Positions 25,288-38,215 of a stretch of 64,000 bases of DNA are shown one piece after another (position 1 is the stretch's first letter; each line of letters opens with the position of its first letter). Source of the DNA: Ophthalmolycus amberensis. Lineage: Eukaryota; Chordata; Actinopteri; Perciformes; Zoarcidae. The DNA lies in contig JAFEUB010000787.1 in NCBI GenBank assembly GCA_024529925.1, positions 3,529,001 to 3,593,000 on the forward strand. Reading direction: 5' to 3'. The translations under genes were made by a program, and so were the position numbers. The notes below the pieces were generated by a model that was not told where the DNA came from, searched no databases, and was given only the letters and a program-made list of their open reading frames with translations.

Positions 25288-28200
25288 TTATCTGTGGAGC
25301 AAGACGAAGGCCTCTAGTTTCTCGGGGATGTTTCCCCGGTAGACGAGGCTGTGCTTGACGATGGCCCTGGCGGCCAGGCACTGCAGCGTGGTGTGGTTTA
25401 TGGGCTGGATGATGTTTCTGGACAGCTCCTTCTCGTCCAGGAGGTCGCAGGCCGTCTGTTGGAAGGCGTTGGCGCTGTCAAAGTGAGTCCCGCACGATAT
25501 CAGCAGGTTCATGATGTCAGGGTGACCATTGGACGCGGCTATGTGAAGGGGGCTGGTGGGGTTGGGAGAGATAACAAATCCGCTGTGTGATTACACTACA
25601 AAACATGTCATCGTCGGTGTGGTCGCACATGTTCATGTTACTGGTTTAACTGGTGGCGGTCACAAGGGAGCAGCTGAGAAGCTTTTGAGGTATTTTTCAT
25701 TTAGCTTCTCGGTTTACAGACAAAAGACATAAAATGATTGTTCTGACCTCTTTCCTACCATGTTGTTTCTTATTAACAGAAATATAACCAGTATAGAGAA
25801 AGAACAATTATGGGAGCTGAAACTGAGTGGAAGAAAAATAAATAAAAAGATAAAAACAGACCTGTTGTCATCTTCATCGCGGCTGTTCATATCTGCCCCA
25901 CACTCAAGAAGGATGGAGGCGACGGTGAGGGAGGGGAACTTGCAGACGGGGTAGCGGCCCACACAGGTGGTGTTGCGGTCGACTGCCAGGTGTAGTGGAC
26001 TGTAGCCGTTCTTACCACACGGCTGGAGCTTCAGGAACCTGTGAAGATTTGGAAAAGACTTCTCAGGCAAGGGACAGCAAAGAGGTGCCGATGAACTAAT
26101 GAACTTCAACCGTCACGGTAACCGCACGAAGCAAGGGACGCAGTGTGCCAACCGACAATGAGGTTTGAATGAATTAGTGGCACCAATTAGACATCTTGAT
26201 GCATTGACACAAATTTACAAACGGCCTGTGGCAGAAGTGGAATGCATCCTTTAGCTCTTATTTGGTTAAAAATGGGCGGAGTATGAAAGTGCTGTGACTT
26301 GTGCAAGTTCACACTACCAAAGCAAATACAAGGCAGAGCATGAAAGAGACATTTTTAGTAACACGGTCAAATAAAAGCACCGCTACAAAAAAATGCAGTG
26401 GGTGACCTCGCACTACAAGACTATCAGGGCAGCTTTCCTCACAGAAGACAAATTGCTGCCAATAAAAGTAATCTTTGCAGAAACTCACTTATAGATGGTT
26501 TCCTTTTTGAAGTGGTCCTGCTCTGCGGTGCAGGGCACCTTCTCTAAAAGACAGATGAGGTGCAGGATGATTGACAGGGCCTTGCTGAGCTGGGCAGGGT
26601 CGGGAGGCATGGGTCCATTTTGTGTAACCGCCCGCTCAATCTCCAACACGCTCTTGGAAAGGATCCCCATCAAGTCCTCAAATGACACCGATGTCCCCAG
26701 GAGCCCTTTGGCTCGGTCCTGCAGCATGAAGGAGAAGAGCTCAGCGAACGACAGCAGGCTGGAGGCCGTCATGGGGCTGAGCGGGTCCAGGTTGCTTTGC
26801 TGCATGTCCAACGCATACTTCCACAAATTGATACAGCGCTCAAAGTTCCCCGAGTCGGCGTAGACGGCACCTCGGTACCGGATGTAATACGACGTGTCTG
26901 GGTGTTGGGGGCCGAGGATTCTTTCACGGATGAGCAGCGCCTGCATGCGCATCTCATCTGGGTCAGATATCAGCCCGTCCAGCTCTTCTCCGTTTGTTAC
27001 CTAGGAGGAGGATTACGACGTCAAGACAATGGCAGGGTGGACACATTTTGGCAGTTTAGGGTTAACTGTTATTTTTGTGAAAAAATAAAAATAAAAAGTC
27101 AGGTTTTCTTTGTTCCATTTCTTCACTGAAAAAAATGCAGCCTGTGTCTGCAAATACAAAAAAAAAAAAGACTAGAATGCAGCTTTTTTTGTGCACAGTG
27201 ACTTTAAAAGCAGTCATCCTGCTAAACTCTGTGCCGTCGTCACCAAATTATGACCACGTCAGCAATAATAATAACCTATAATTAGAGCATCAAATGCAAT
27301 GCGGAATCACTCTGGGGTTGGCGCTTGTTGGAAAAAAAAACAGGCTCAAGCGAATACTCACCTCCCTGGCGTAGTCGTATGCCATGATCAGCTGCTTGGC
27401 TTCCGCTTTATGGACGACGGTGTTACTGTCCATGTACCTGAGGTCCATGGCTCTCTTCCAGTATTTCAACGCTCCGAGCAGATCTCTCTTCTTGTCAACA
27501 AACGTGGCTCCCAGGAGCTCCAGGGCATCGATGCGCTCCGTGGGGCTCGTCTGCAGAGAAACGAACAGCATGTTATTCAATAGATTGAACACCATAACCT
27601 TGCCTCACATGAACCCATGCAGACAAACTCTCCATTTGTAAGAGACGGAGCCTCTGACCTGTTGGTGCATCGTGAGGTCGTCTACGATGTTGGTGTGGCC
27701 TGTGACGCTGGCAGACAGCAGGGGCGTCATGCCGTAGCCGTCCTGCTCCATGGACGCGCCAAACTGCAGTAACATCCGCATGATCTCAAGGCTGCCCGAC
27801 TCGGCACAGTCATGAAGCGCCGTGTTGCCTGCATACATCAAGCAAACAGTCTTATTATTTCCACATCGAGACCTAGAAAGTTACAGCAAAGCCAGGAGTG
27901 CAGTCGTTTTGGTTCAACATTTGGTTCTTCAAGTAAATCAAGTCAACCCACCTAATAAACACTTTATTATGTCCAGCCTTACCAGCCTATCATGGCAATG
28001 TAACACTTGTGTAATGCTGCTTTCGCTTGCGTCTAGCCGCTCTAAACCAAGGTACACTAAGGTTAATCCATATTCAAGCAGACCAGCCCGGGTTAGCCAG
28101 GGATTAACCATTATTTATACTCTGTTTTCCTCTAGTTTGGATGGTTAAATGCCTTCAAATAGATTGTTTACTTCAAAGGAATGCTATACCAATTCATCAC

Positions 28201-30191
28201 CGTGTTGCCATACATTTGCCACAATGCCTCTTGGACCTTCCTCAAAACCAGGTGTGACCAGAGCTGACACCTTTTCTGGGGGGGAATATCTTCCACATCA
28301 ATAGTTTTACATGGTGAAGGATGCATGTTGAGCTCTGCTCTTCTGGATGATAAATTCACTTCCACTGGCAAAAACAAGTTAATCCTGAAACTAAGGAAAT
28401 CCTTCACAAAGCCAGCAATTAGTCTGAATACTCATTAAACACCTCCAAGCTGAATTTAGGCTCCCTTAAGCTGGAGTGAGGAGGGCACCTCACTAACAGG
28501 TGTTGTACTGAAGGAATAAACTACGTGTTGGTTGGTCTGGGGAGGAAGAGAGCAGCAGACCACGGCCTTTGAGGCAGTTCAAATCAGCTGGGATTGTAGT
28601 TTCCATTGTTTTTGGAAACTTGCCACTTCGTATCTTACACATCTACTCCATGTTGGTTCAGCTATTATGGAAGATCTGAAGAACGGATTAGTAAGAGAGC
28701 TTTCCACCTTAATCTCCACACATGATACTGAAAAGCTTGCTTGTTAGCAAACGCTTTGTTTTGTGCACAACAGAGCACCTGCTGCTTTTTCTCCAACCAG
28801 TCAGGTGAACTTTCTTGACTTTGGTGTTTGGGCTTCATTAGGCAAGTAAAAGGATGAGCTACAACAGCGCCATTTTGACACTCAAATGTGCAAAGAAATA
28901 ATACTTGCATGGAAATCCACACATATGCCACATAAGTGGTATGTATACATTTTTGAGGGTATGATCATTTGAAACACACGGTGCATACAGGTGGTCAGAG
29001 GAGAAGTGGACTATAGTTGATGGTACATCTTCAGGGCAAATTGATAATTTCTCCAACCATGAAAACTGGTCAATTTTGAATTCCAGCCTTCCTCCACATC
29101 TAGTGGTCCACTGTTTGATAAACACATTTATGTAGGATATCACTTTAATGCTTTTCTCTTCAAGCAATCCTGTGGGCAGTCATCATGTAAAATTAAAATA
29201 TAAAAAACACAAATGGACACTGGTTTTAATGTATTCATAGAATAACATTCAAGGAGAGCTTATGACACACCCACTGAATCAGTCCAAGCTGACATACTCG
29301 TCGTCATCACCACAGCTTTCCATTGTGAAACCAGAAGTTCATGTTATTGTGTTGAGTCATTGCACATGAAGTATGCAGATACTTTAATTGCCATCTCATA
29401 TTGTGGACTCCGTAATGCTCCGTGTGCATTTAGAACTCCGTGTGTATTGAGGGTATTTCACCTGTTTGCAACATAATCTTTTTCCCCTGATTTGATCCAA
29501 AATCACTTGCTACTAGACTGTGAAATACTTCTATTGCTCTCATTTTTCTAGCAACACTACTGTGAAATAAGGAATGCAAACCATATGAAACTCTGGATTG
29601 TAGTGTGTCGTTTGATGCCGATAGCCGTGAGTGCGCTATCCACTGACCTTTTACACTTTTCCTGTTGACATCTGCGCCTCTCTCCAGCAGGTACTGCGCT
29701 ATCTCCTTGTGTCCTTTGTAGCAGGAGATCATGAGACACGTGTGGCCGTGTCTGTTGGCCACCTCCAGGTCCGCTTTGTGCTCCACCAGGTACTTCACAA
29801 TGTCCAGGTGACCGTCAAAGCAGGCCGCCCTCAGGGGGGTCGAGTTGGTGAGGGTCGTGCTGTTCACAGAAGCTTCGTGGCCCAGCAGGGACTGGACCAC
29901 CTTCAGGTGACCAGCCGCCGAGGCTGCCCACAGAGGGGGCGCCCCCTCGATGGTCTCCCCGTCAAAGTTCACCGACCCACCGACCTCCACAGGGGCGCTG
30001 CAGCACTCCAGCAGGTACTCCACCAGGTCCAGGTGGCCGTACCGGGAGGCCATGAGGAGCGGCGTGGCTCCGTTCGTCTTCTCGCCCATCAACTTGGTCA
30101 CCTCGTGTCCATCTTTGTTCTCCAACAGCTTCTGAAGCAGCCGCAGCTTACCGTCCCTGGCTGCGTTAAATACTGCCGTCTTTAAATCCAT
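25288..30191 (-). CDS. fem1c: Fem-1 homolog C, CUL2 E3 ligase substrate receptor
   Basis: FEM1C is a substrate receptor of CRL2 ubiquitin ligases and recognises Arg-type C-degrons through its ankyrin repeats. There are six coding exons: 29648-30191, 27659-27828, 27362-27550, 26489-27000, 25862-26038 and 25288-25552. They sum to 1857 bases (618 residues, essentially the human length) with all phases consistent. The N-terminus MDLKTAVFNAARDGKLRLLQ starts an ankyrin array in exons 1-2 (GATPLLMASRYGHLDLVEYL, NTALHDCAESGSLEI). The centre has the TPR-like helices (RRDLLGALKYWKRAMDLRY-like, YIRYRGAVYADSGNF). The last two exons restore ankyrin repeats (YSPLHLAVDRNTTCVGRYP) and the conserved ending EKLEAFVLLHR. 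It lies between ccdc112 and tmed7 on the same strand, as in human. All key blocks are intact. Fem1a and fem1b paralogues are less likely given the MDLKTAVFN start and the neighbours. Confidence 0.97.
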
Positions 30192-31080
30192 GTCTGGGTG
30201 TTAGTTTCACAGTTTTAATAAAAAGACAATAATGCCCGTGAAACAAAAAGGTGAACGGTATCTCGAGGTGTAGCGTAGCTGGACAGGTGGAGCTCGGGAC
30301 CCTTTGTTTACAAGAAACTCCACTCACGAGCTAACGGGAAACACTCACGTTAGCGAGCGCTTTGGTTAAAACCCACGGCGATGTTTGACTTTCTAAACTT
30401 CAGCTTTAAAAATAGCCATCACCAGCCTGCTATGCGACTCTTTAAATAAAGCAAATTAACTCAGATTTTTGAGACGACCCTTGGTCCAGTAATACATTTG
30501 TTAGCAAGGTGGCTAGTCAACTTCCTTGATCTCTTTAGCTGAACGGACTAGCTTCTCTGAGCTGAACTAACGTTACACCTCTTTATTGATCGTCCAACCG
30601 ATACTCATCCACCGACAGGTCTTCTCCTCGCCTCCATTATATCTGCTTTCTGCGCCTGTCATTGTCCCACAACACACTCTCGACACGGTATTTATATTCG
30701 CTTCCCGAGGGCCGAGATACTGACATCCACCCCCACCCGTCACGTCGCGCTCCTGTTAGCTTAGCTTCTTGTTCGTCTAAATACTCGGAGGATGTCCCCA
30801 GAGTGTCAGAGACGTTTGTCTTTCACACACGTCCAAAAACACGCGACGTTACCAGACGCGACCCCCTCAATACCAGTCGTCCACGTAGCCACTCAGAAAA
30901 CTGGCACGACAACAGTCTGAGCGAAGGTAAACAGGGAAGAAAATCCACCCACGGCTCGACCGGATGATCACGACTCAGTTTCTGTCAAATCGCAAATCCA
31001 GCGCAGTCTTTTTTCTCGAGTAACGCAAATGATTGACGGTGTGAACAGCCAATCACAGCGCTAGCAGACTGTGACGTGGT
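30192..31080 (-). promoter_or_regulatory. fem1c 5' UTR and promoter region
   Basis: This is the region upstream of the fem1c ATG, with several CG dinucleotides at about 30240-30960. A CCAAT box in minus orientation (ATTGG complement) lies within AGCCAATCACAGC at about 31048-31060. The transcription start is not defined by sequence alone. No coding exon is seen. Confidence 0.45.
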
Positions 31081-31342
31081 CGATAAGAAACAACAAAAGG
31101 AGATTGCTGCTTTTCAGGGAACCTTGGATTTTATAAATAGGAAATAATTACCATGTAAAGAGGAACCAGCGTCAAAATATTTCTTAAAATACGTCCTATG
31201 TATCTTCCGGATTAAGAAATATTAGAAAATATTGTCTGGGTGCAAATATGACTACGATGGCCTTGATTATATCTCTCCCTGCAGGATAAAATAAGCATGA
31301 CCAGAAGATATATCCAAATACTTCATCCCTGAAAAGCAAGTG

Positions 31343-31348
31343 TTTATT
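31343..31348 (-). terminator. Candidate tmed7 polyadenylation signal
   Basis: TTTATT on plus is AATAAA on minus, about 1.95 kb beyond the tmed7 stop. It would make 31330-33301 the 3' UTR, which would then include the interspersed repeat at 31431-31743. This is inferred. Confidence 0.4.
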
Positions 31349-31430
31349 AATGATAAATCAATCAGAAAAACTTCGACCTTTCAACAAAAAATGTTCCCAG
31401 AATGCATCAGAGCTGAATTTGTTTTAAAAA

Positions 31431-31743
31431 TAGTGCTGCAAATGATTACATCGTTTAATTGGTTGATTAGTTTCTGGATTATTCAGTTGTTTGGTCTATA
31501 AAATGTCAGAAAATTGTGAAAAATGATCAGTGTTTACCAAAGATGACATGCCTTGTTTTTTCCACAACTCAAAGATTTTCAATTTACTGTCATAGAGTAA
31601 AGAAACCAGACATATAATTAACTGCAGTTTTTTTTAAAACCTTTTTTCTGAAACAATTAATCAAACCAATCGATCCACTATCAAAATAGTTGTTGATAAA
31701 TTTAATAGTCGACAACTAATCGATAAACCATTGCGGCTCTAGT
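31431..31743. repeat. Interspersed '...GTTTGGTCTATAAAATGTCAG...' repeat
   Basis: It contains TAATTGGTTGATTAGTTTCT, GTTTGGTCTATAAAATGTCA and ends CAACTAATCGATAAACCATT then GCGGCTCTAG. The two ends are partly inverted copies (AATCGAT/ATTAGTT themes). I recall this as a very abundant non-autonomous repeat in percomorphs. It has an internal deletion compared with the form I remember. Confidence 0.65.
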
Positions 31744-33301
31744 CCAAAATGACCTGTCAGCGCATACAGCTAAAACTGAAAAGCCAACCCTGCACCTCCT
31801 ACCAAGACTGTCAAACATTGTGAAGGAAAAGCATACAAAGCCAAACCAGAACTAATACATGAATACAATAACTTGTAGTTATTTTCCAATGCCTCTAGAA
31901 TCAGTAATGACAGTTAAACAAGACCAAGTCTGTCTTTGTCTTGAATATAATATTTATCTCACATTACAACTGTGTTCTGCTCATTCAGGTTGTGTACTGT
32001 AAAAACTCTACAGGTGAACATCAAAAGTTATTTCATGTTTCGGCCTTCATGCCTGTGTCTAAGAGTAAAATCTTCCGTTAGATTTTGTTTACAAATTAAA
32101 ACAGTGATAGAAAGAATGACCCAGACTTCTACGTGATTCCTGTCTGGAGCGACACTACCAGCTTAAAGTAAGCCTGTAACTGCACTCTCAACTGTTTAGA
32201 AGCAGTCATATAATATAGAGCTCCAGTAGATTCAAGCTGTCTAAATATTCCTTCCTGTTCCTTTGGAAAATAGGCAGTCAGGGATAAAAAAGAAAAAAAA
32301 GAAAATGCAAATCACATTTACAACTCAAGGTACTGGAATTAACTTATAACCAAGCAATTTTTTGCAAAACATGAATTTTACAACAGTGCTGTATAAAACC
32401 AAAAGAGCAACATCAGCCCACACGATAAATAGGTTGTTACACTTCAAACAGCAACGGTGGGACTAGCTATAACATTGCAAGGGAGCCAGTGAAAGACATG
32501 GTGCACTTAAAATTGCTGGCTAAACACACAAAATGTGTCATTTTCAAACAAAAGAATAATATCCGTTATTTCTTTTTTTTGTCTTCCACACTGAGTCGCA
32601 TAGATATTAATAACATTTTATGAGATAGTTCGCCAAATAACTCATCTAAAATGACAAAGATCATAAAAACACAACACAATATCTACTCTCTCACTTAATA
32701 CAGCGAGGCTTAATAGAGAAAAAAAACCAGCGTATTTTTCATAACCAAATGCAACCTTAGTGGGGTAAAACACTGCTTAGCCAGTGTGGTTTTAGAGACC
32801 TGATGCTCTGCCCGTAAAGAAATAAACAAAACCATAAACCTTGCAGTCTGAGTACATCTAGTCACAAATTACACTGTCATTTCAGTGCACAGTTTGGGCT
32901 GAAAATTGAATAGATCAGGGAAAGACCATTTCAAATGATGGGGGTAGAAAAGAACATAAATACAATCAGAACACATTCTGAAATTATTATTATTATCTGC
33001 TTTAACTCTGACCGTAATCGGCCTCCAATACAGATAGTTACAAGTAACAAACGAAAGCCTTTTAGGTTCTCTTTTACCCCGCAAAAACATTTTAAACGTA
33101 CATAACCTTTCAGCGCAAGACTAATGTGCATGAAGTTAGTAAGAAAATCAGCGCTGAGTACCGATGACGTGTCATATTGTACGACCTGGCAGTTTGATAT
33201 GATCCAATTTCAGATCAGCACTGATATTCTAACCTACTCTGTGCACAGGTCCAGGTACGGATAAAGAAAGTGGTGAATCAGATCCCGGGGCTCAGAGACT
33301 G
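31744..33301 (-). other. tmed7: Probable tmed7 3' UTR
   Basis: A/T-rich sequence directly after the tmed7 stop on the minus strand. No other gene is seen. The boundary is inferred from the only good AATAAA on that strand, at 31343. Confidence 0.45.
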
Positions 33302-36044
33302 TTACGATCCGACGCGTGTTGTAGTGGTCTTCCTGTCAGAGAAGAAGCTTCTCAGCAAGACCACCTGACTGATGCTGACCACCAGAAGTATCATGGCCTC
33401 GCCGATGGACCAGAATGCAACACGGGTGTTGAGGTCCTCCGCCCGACTGCGTCCCTGTGCCTCACGAAGGCGGAAGTGGGTCTGGTAGTCGATGACCGAC
33501 TTCAGGGCCTCGTGGATCGACACGCAAGCTGACTCCATCTGGAAATGGTGACAAAAAAAGGAAGCAAAGACATAAGATATTTTGACTGTCTTTGACAAAT
33601 TTATGTTAATCACACTTTTTGACCCTATAACCAGCCACTTTAGATTTGGAACCAAGTGTTTGACTCGTTTATAACTATAAAAATTGTCCACTGCATTCCT
33701 CAAACATATGCTTCATCCAACCACAACTGGGTGTAGTGGTGACTGCAGAATCATGATCGAGGGTTAAGTTTGGTTCGTTCACGACCACTTTTTCTGACTA
33801 CACGTTCATCTTGTAGTACACACGATGCAAGAATAATATTTTCTCTTTACCATTTAATCTGTTATGACTGACAGGTGTGTCAGTCATTACAGCAGTTTAA
33901 ACCTCTTTTCAGGTATTGGGCAGAGCTTTGCTGGGAATTCCCGAAGGTCACAAAACTATTTCCAGGAACCACAAAGGTGTTAAACACGCTGTTTATTGCA
34001 GTATTCTCCGAAAGGCCAGAGGAAGGACAAACAAAATGTACCGTGAAGACAACAACTGATACCAGCTAAACGCCAACCAACTTTGTCAATGCCAAGGAGG
34101 AATTGTAATGAACTGTAAACTCATCGCATATTTATAGACTACTTTATTGCCTTAATACAAGCACTGTTGACAAAGAAGTAATTTATTAAATGTATTATAA
34201 TGAAACGAAGGTTGAATATCCTGAAAACAATTTGATTTCAATTGAAGAAAAAAAGAATCAGGTTTAAGTCAGAATTACACAAAGAAAAAAGCATGTATGT
34301 AATTGTTCAACATATACTCTTAAAATGTATCGAAACCTAAAGAAACATGCAGTCCCTCACACACAAACGCATGCATATTCCGTCTGTATATTCCGTCTGT
34401 ATATTCTGTATATTCTGTATATACTGTATATACTGGTATATTAGTATATTTAATACTCTTCTTTACCGTCTTATTTTATTACTGTTTAGTTTATTATATT
34501 ACTTGATTCTCTCTTTATTTTATTACTTGTGAGCAATGCTGCTGTAATCCTGTAATTTCCCCACTGAGGGACTAATAAAGGATTATCTTATGCAAAAGCA
34601 TGTGCATCCTCGCAGACATAGCTTACCTGAGTGAGAGCAGTGACTCTGTTCTCATTTGGGAAGAGTGGCGGGTCGTCGCCAACCTGGAAGTCAAAGTACA
34701 CTGTCTTGTGTGTAAAGGTGGAGAATTCGTTACTGAAGCAGAACTTGAAGGTGCCATTCTTGGCCGCTGTGAAGGTAAAGCTGTCATATTGCTTCTTCAT
34801 CTCTTTGTAGAGTGTAGTGCCTTCTGGGTCCTCCAAACGACAGTCCACATCATAATGGCCACCGGTCACCACCTGGGAAACCATAAAGACGAGAGGACAC
34901 AATATTTAATTTTCTTTTTTAAAGCCACCATGCATTGTGACAAGTAGTACGGAGGATATGGACAAAACTCTGTCACGATTGTAACATCCAAATCAGTCAA
35001 ATGTGGTATTTTACTAAAACACAATTCAATAATTTCCTAAAATAGTTTTTCAATTCTCTAATGTCACAAGTCATATTCAGGCATAAAAGACTGGCGTGAA
35101 GCGATAATACAATTCATGATCCCCGGCTCCTCCATTCCACATGTCGAAGTGTCCTTAGACAAGAGACTGATCCTCACATTGCTCCCTAAGGCTCGTCCTT
35201 CCGGCCGTCCGCGTGCGTGAGAACGGGTGAATGTTGACATGTAGTGTCCAGCGCTTTGAGTGGTCGGAAGACTAGAAAGGCGCTATATAAATGCAAGTCC
35301 CTTTACCATTTATTAGAAATATAATGAATAATCACTCATCCCTAGGAAAGAGGCAACACAGTGGCCTAATCTAATGGAAGCTAAAGGCCAAATACAGTTC
35401 TCTCAAAGATATTTAAGATGTAGACAATATGTCTATCAGTAGGACTGGATTTAATATTTACTTTTTAAATGAATTAGGCAAATAATTATAACTTTAGCTA
35501 GTAACAGGAAACCCACAGATTTATATGAAAATACATATAAATCATAGTTTATATTGTAATAAAATGACCAAATCTGCACACTAGTTCAACATTCAGAGTT
35601 ATGTTTTGTATATGATGGTACCCATAAAGATAGACATTTTGTTTATGTAGACAAAATCCAGCTGTTAGAGCAACGCTTATGCATCAATAAATACAATGAG
35701 AAGACAGGAAAAGGTCCCGTGTGTTTTAAACGTTTGTTGTTTGTATTTTAGAAAGTCTACCATGAATTCATCGGTCAAGATAACCAGTCTGGACTCAGTT
35801 CTACAGCTTAAACATGACAACTTCCCATTAGGACGATTATTACGGTGGAGGGCTGAGGGTTTTGTCCGAAAGACGAGCCACGCACCTGAAACTCCAGCGT
35901 GCACTTGGTGCCGATGATGATGTCTTCGTAGAAACACTGCTTGGCGTTGTCTGGTAGCTCAAACGTTAGCTCGGAGCCCAGCACCCACACGCAGAGCAGC
36001 TGGGCCGATAGCACCTGCAACAGCAGCCGGAAGGATCCGTACAT
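33302..36044 (-). CDS. tmed7: p24 family cargo receptor TMED7
   Basis: TMED7 is a p24-gamma family type I membrane protein of COPI/COPII vesicles. It cycles between ER and Golgi as a cargo adaptor and is reported to traffic TLR4. Three coding exons are 35886-36044, 34627-34872 and 33302-33538, in total 642 bases (213 residues), all in phase. Residues 1 to about 23 form a signal peptide (RLLLQVLSAQLLCVWVLG). The GOLD domain follows: ELTFELPDNAKQCFYEDI, KCTLEFQ, TGGHYDVDCRLEDPEG and the FCFSNEFSTFTHKTVYF block. Then come a coiled coil (HFRLREAQGRSRAEDLN), a membrane helix (IGEAMILLVVSISQVVLL) and the tail RSFFSDRKTTTTRVGS, whose FF pair is the COPII-binding signal in p24 proteins. Intron 1 carries a SINE/LINE-like tail and intron 2 a LINE tail. 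It is very close to human TMED7. Confidence 0.97.
34365..34592 (+). mobile_element. LINE 3' tail fragment (same family as 46.8-47.7 kb), plus orientation
   Basis: CTGTAATTTCCCCACTGAGGGACTAATAAAGGATTATCTTA and the upstream GTATATTCTGTATATTCTGT block are the reverse complement of 46800-46990. It is a severely 5'-truncated copy inside tmed7 intron 2, with almost no pentamer tail. Confidence 0.75.
35100..35320 (+). mobile_element. SINE/LINE-like 3' end in tmed7 intron 1
   Basis: It contains GTCGAAGTGTCCTTAGACAAG, AGCGCTTTGAGTGGTCGG, AGACTAGAAAGGCGCTATAT and AAATGCAAGTCCCTTTACCA, in the order I recall for a widespread teleost interspersed repeat. There is no coding content. Confidence 0.6.
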
Positions 36045-36560
36045 CCTGCAGACCGAGAGGCAAGCTTCACAGTGAAAACCCGAGCGGACCTGCCGACATT
36101 AACGGTAGCAGACACCAAAGTTAGTTCAACAGCGTTGGAGGCAAAAAGACAAAAATGGTGACAAAGCAAACCCGGACATTGATATCAGCGACAAGCTGTT
36201 AGCTTAAAGCTAACTGGCCTGCTGGCGAGCCTTTATATTTAGAGACACAACGTCACGAGGGATTTGTAACATGGTCTTATGCCTAACGTTAGTATATTAG
36301 TGTATTGTGGCCACTAAAGTAAAAGCAAATCATAACATTTCTTAATTCATTATTTTGTCCAAGTTAGCTTTAGCTACTCACCTCAAAGTACTCAACCGGA
36401 TGCGCCTAACGCTAAGTAACGTATTACAAACTGACACGACATTGGCTGACATCTGTAAGAGCCCGCCTCCTGCTCTCCCTCATTGGTCAACAGATAGGAG
36501 GAGGGCTTATGATGTCACGTGGGCCACGTCCTCATACTAGCGATACGTATCCTCATTTTG
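36045..36560 (-). promoter_or_regulatory. tmed7 5' UTR/promoter region
   Basis: Upstream of the tmed7 ATG. It includes inverted CCAAT boxes (ATTGG at 36441-36445 and 36482-36486 on plus) and an E-box CACGTG at 36516-36521. I looked for the ER-stress element spacing CCAAT-N9-CCACG and did not find it. The TSS is not determined. Confidence 0.45.
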
Positions 36561-37560
36561 TCAATATACACCAATGAGGCTGCTATTGAATAGATACATT
36601 TTAGATAAATCACTGCATCTGAAAATTACGTTTTGTACAGCAGTGGACACGGTACCGTAAATTTACTTAAAATGCTGGTAGATTGAATACAATATTTGAC
36701 AACAACAAAAATCCACAAATACAAAACCTGACTGATTGTAGCAAAAGTCCAGAATAATAATCATCATCATCATGTGAATGTAGCGAGGCTTTAAGGGGGA
36801 GGGGAAATTAAAGGGGACCAACAATGCCACCTGGGGACTTACACCCCGGGAAATATAAACTTAACCAACCCTAATATATTACATTAAGGGCACACAGATT
36901 CACTACCGGTATTTGGACAGAGACGCGTTTCGTAAAATAAACATATTTATTTTAAAGAATTCAATAGAAATCACTAAAATGACTAAGACATGCAGAACAA
37001 AGGAAAAACAGCCAAAACATGCAAAGCAAAAGCAAAACAAGAAAAAGAGGGAAAACAATCGACAAAATGGAGGTAGCAAAACAGCAGCAGGTGAACCTAC
37101 AAATGATAAACAGAGGTTAAAAGGGCACACCATGCTGCAAAATAATACAAATTAGTCAGACGGCAACAAGAGGAGGAATATGCGTGACACTCACCACCAG
37201 AACAGGGGCCAAGAAGGAGTGAGGTCAGGGCCACAGGTGCCTTATAAATGCTGGCACTAATTGGGGGGGGGGGCTAGCCTGAGGGCTGCGTTCACAACAC
37301 ACTCTTCTCTGAGGAGCGTTCCCCACTACATAAGGACCACTGTTTTATAGGGCTCATGACATGCAAAGGCATGTGCTTGTAAGAACTGATTGTATCAGAT
37401 TCTATGCTACCGTTTTCATCAGATTGATGAGATGTGTGTGGTCATGAGACAACGGGTTGTGTCTTATATATTCTAATACAAATCTATGTGAGAACAGTCC
37501 CCCCCCCCCCCAGAAATAGAGACTAGACCTGCAACAGAGGACCTCTGAGGGTTTCAGAGG
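36561..37560. other. Intergenic, no gene recognised
   Basis: A Lys/Asn-rich open frame at 36913-37155 is an A-rich artefact. G-runs lie at 37263-37272 and a C-run at 37500-37510. Nothing else is supported. Confidence 0.45.
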
Positions 37561-37574
37561 GGTGGAATGTTTTG

Positions 37575-38215
37575 TCCAGGAAAATCATTTTCTGTCTCAT
37601 TTTCTCGATTGAGTCAACCATACACCCCAGGACAGCGTATTTCTGTTTGAATCTGAGATGCCACTAGTCCAGCAGACCACTGCATAGAGGATGGTTGTTG
37701 CCACCAGTCTTTGAATGTTTGATGACCCACAGACTCCAAAGTCCTCTTCAGCTCCTTCCTGTGGAAGGCATCTGGATGGATCCAGCTCCGCTGTCACAAG
37801 GACAGATTCAGAAAAACATTCCTGCCCACTGCCATTAGACTTTATAATAAAACACCTCGGGCCAGATCGTCGTCCTTCACATGACTACAACGCTACACGG
37901 CTGTTGCTTGTTGTTGGTGATCCTGGCTCTACTGTCCAGGTTGTTTAGTTTACTAGTTGCTAATTTTATTTAATTAATACCACTATTTTCATGGTATATA
38001 CTGTGCATTTCTATTTTCTATTCTAGCTTATTTTTTATTTATCTATTCCTTCAATTCAATATCTGCTCTGTTATTTTATTGTACTGTAGATATTGTGCAT
38101 TCCATATGTTATATTTTACTCTGTAAATTGCTGCTGAAACAAACGAATTTCCCCCTGGGGATAAATAAAGTTTACATCTATCTATCTATCTATCTATCAT
38201 CTGTGCTATCAGACT
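37575..38215. mobile_element. Rearranged LINE remnant: inverted 5' part, then direct 3' part
   Basis: On the minus strand, about 37735-37597 reads as RT C-terminal sequence (ILYAVVCWTSGISDSNRN). On the plus strand, about 37735-37880 reads the more C-terminal part (DRFRKTFLPTAIRLYNKTP) and ends at a stop. It continues into an A/T-rich 3' UTR, then TTTCCCCCTGGGGATAAATA and a (CTAT)n tail at 38177-38200. The inverted-then-direct order is what twin priming produces. Stops and frameshifts show it is dead. Confidence 0.7.

Noticed and set aside
29631..30185. 184-codon plus-strand frame over fem1c exon 1
   Set aside because: Antisense shadow of the fem1c coding exon.
36420..36530. ER-stress element (CCAAT-N9-CCACG) in the tmed7 promoter
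   Set aside because: CCAAT boxes and CCACG are present but not at the required spacing in either orientation.
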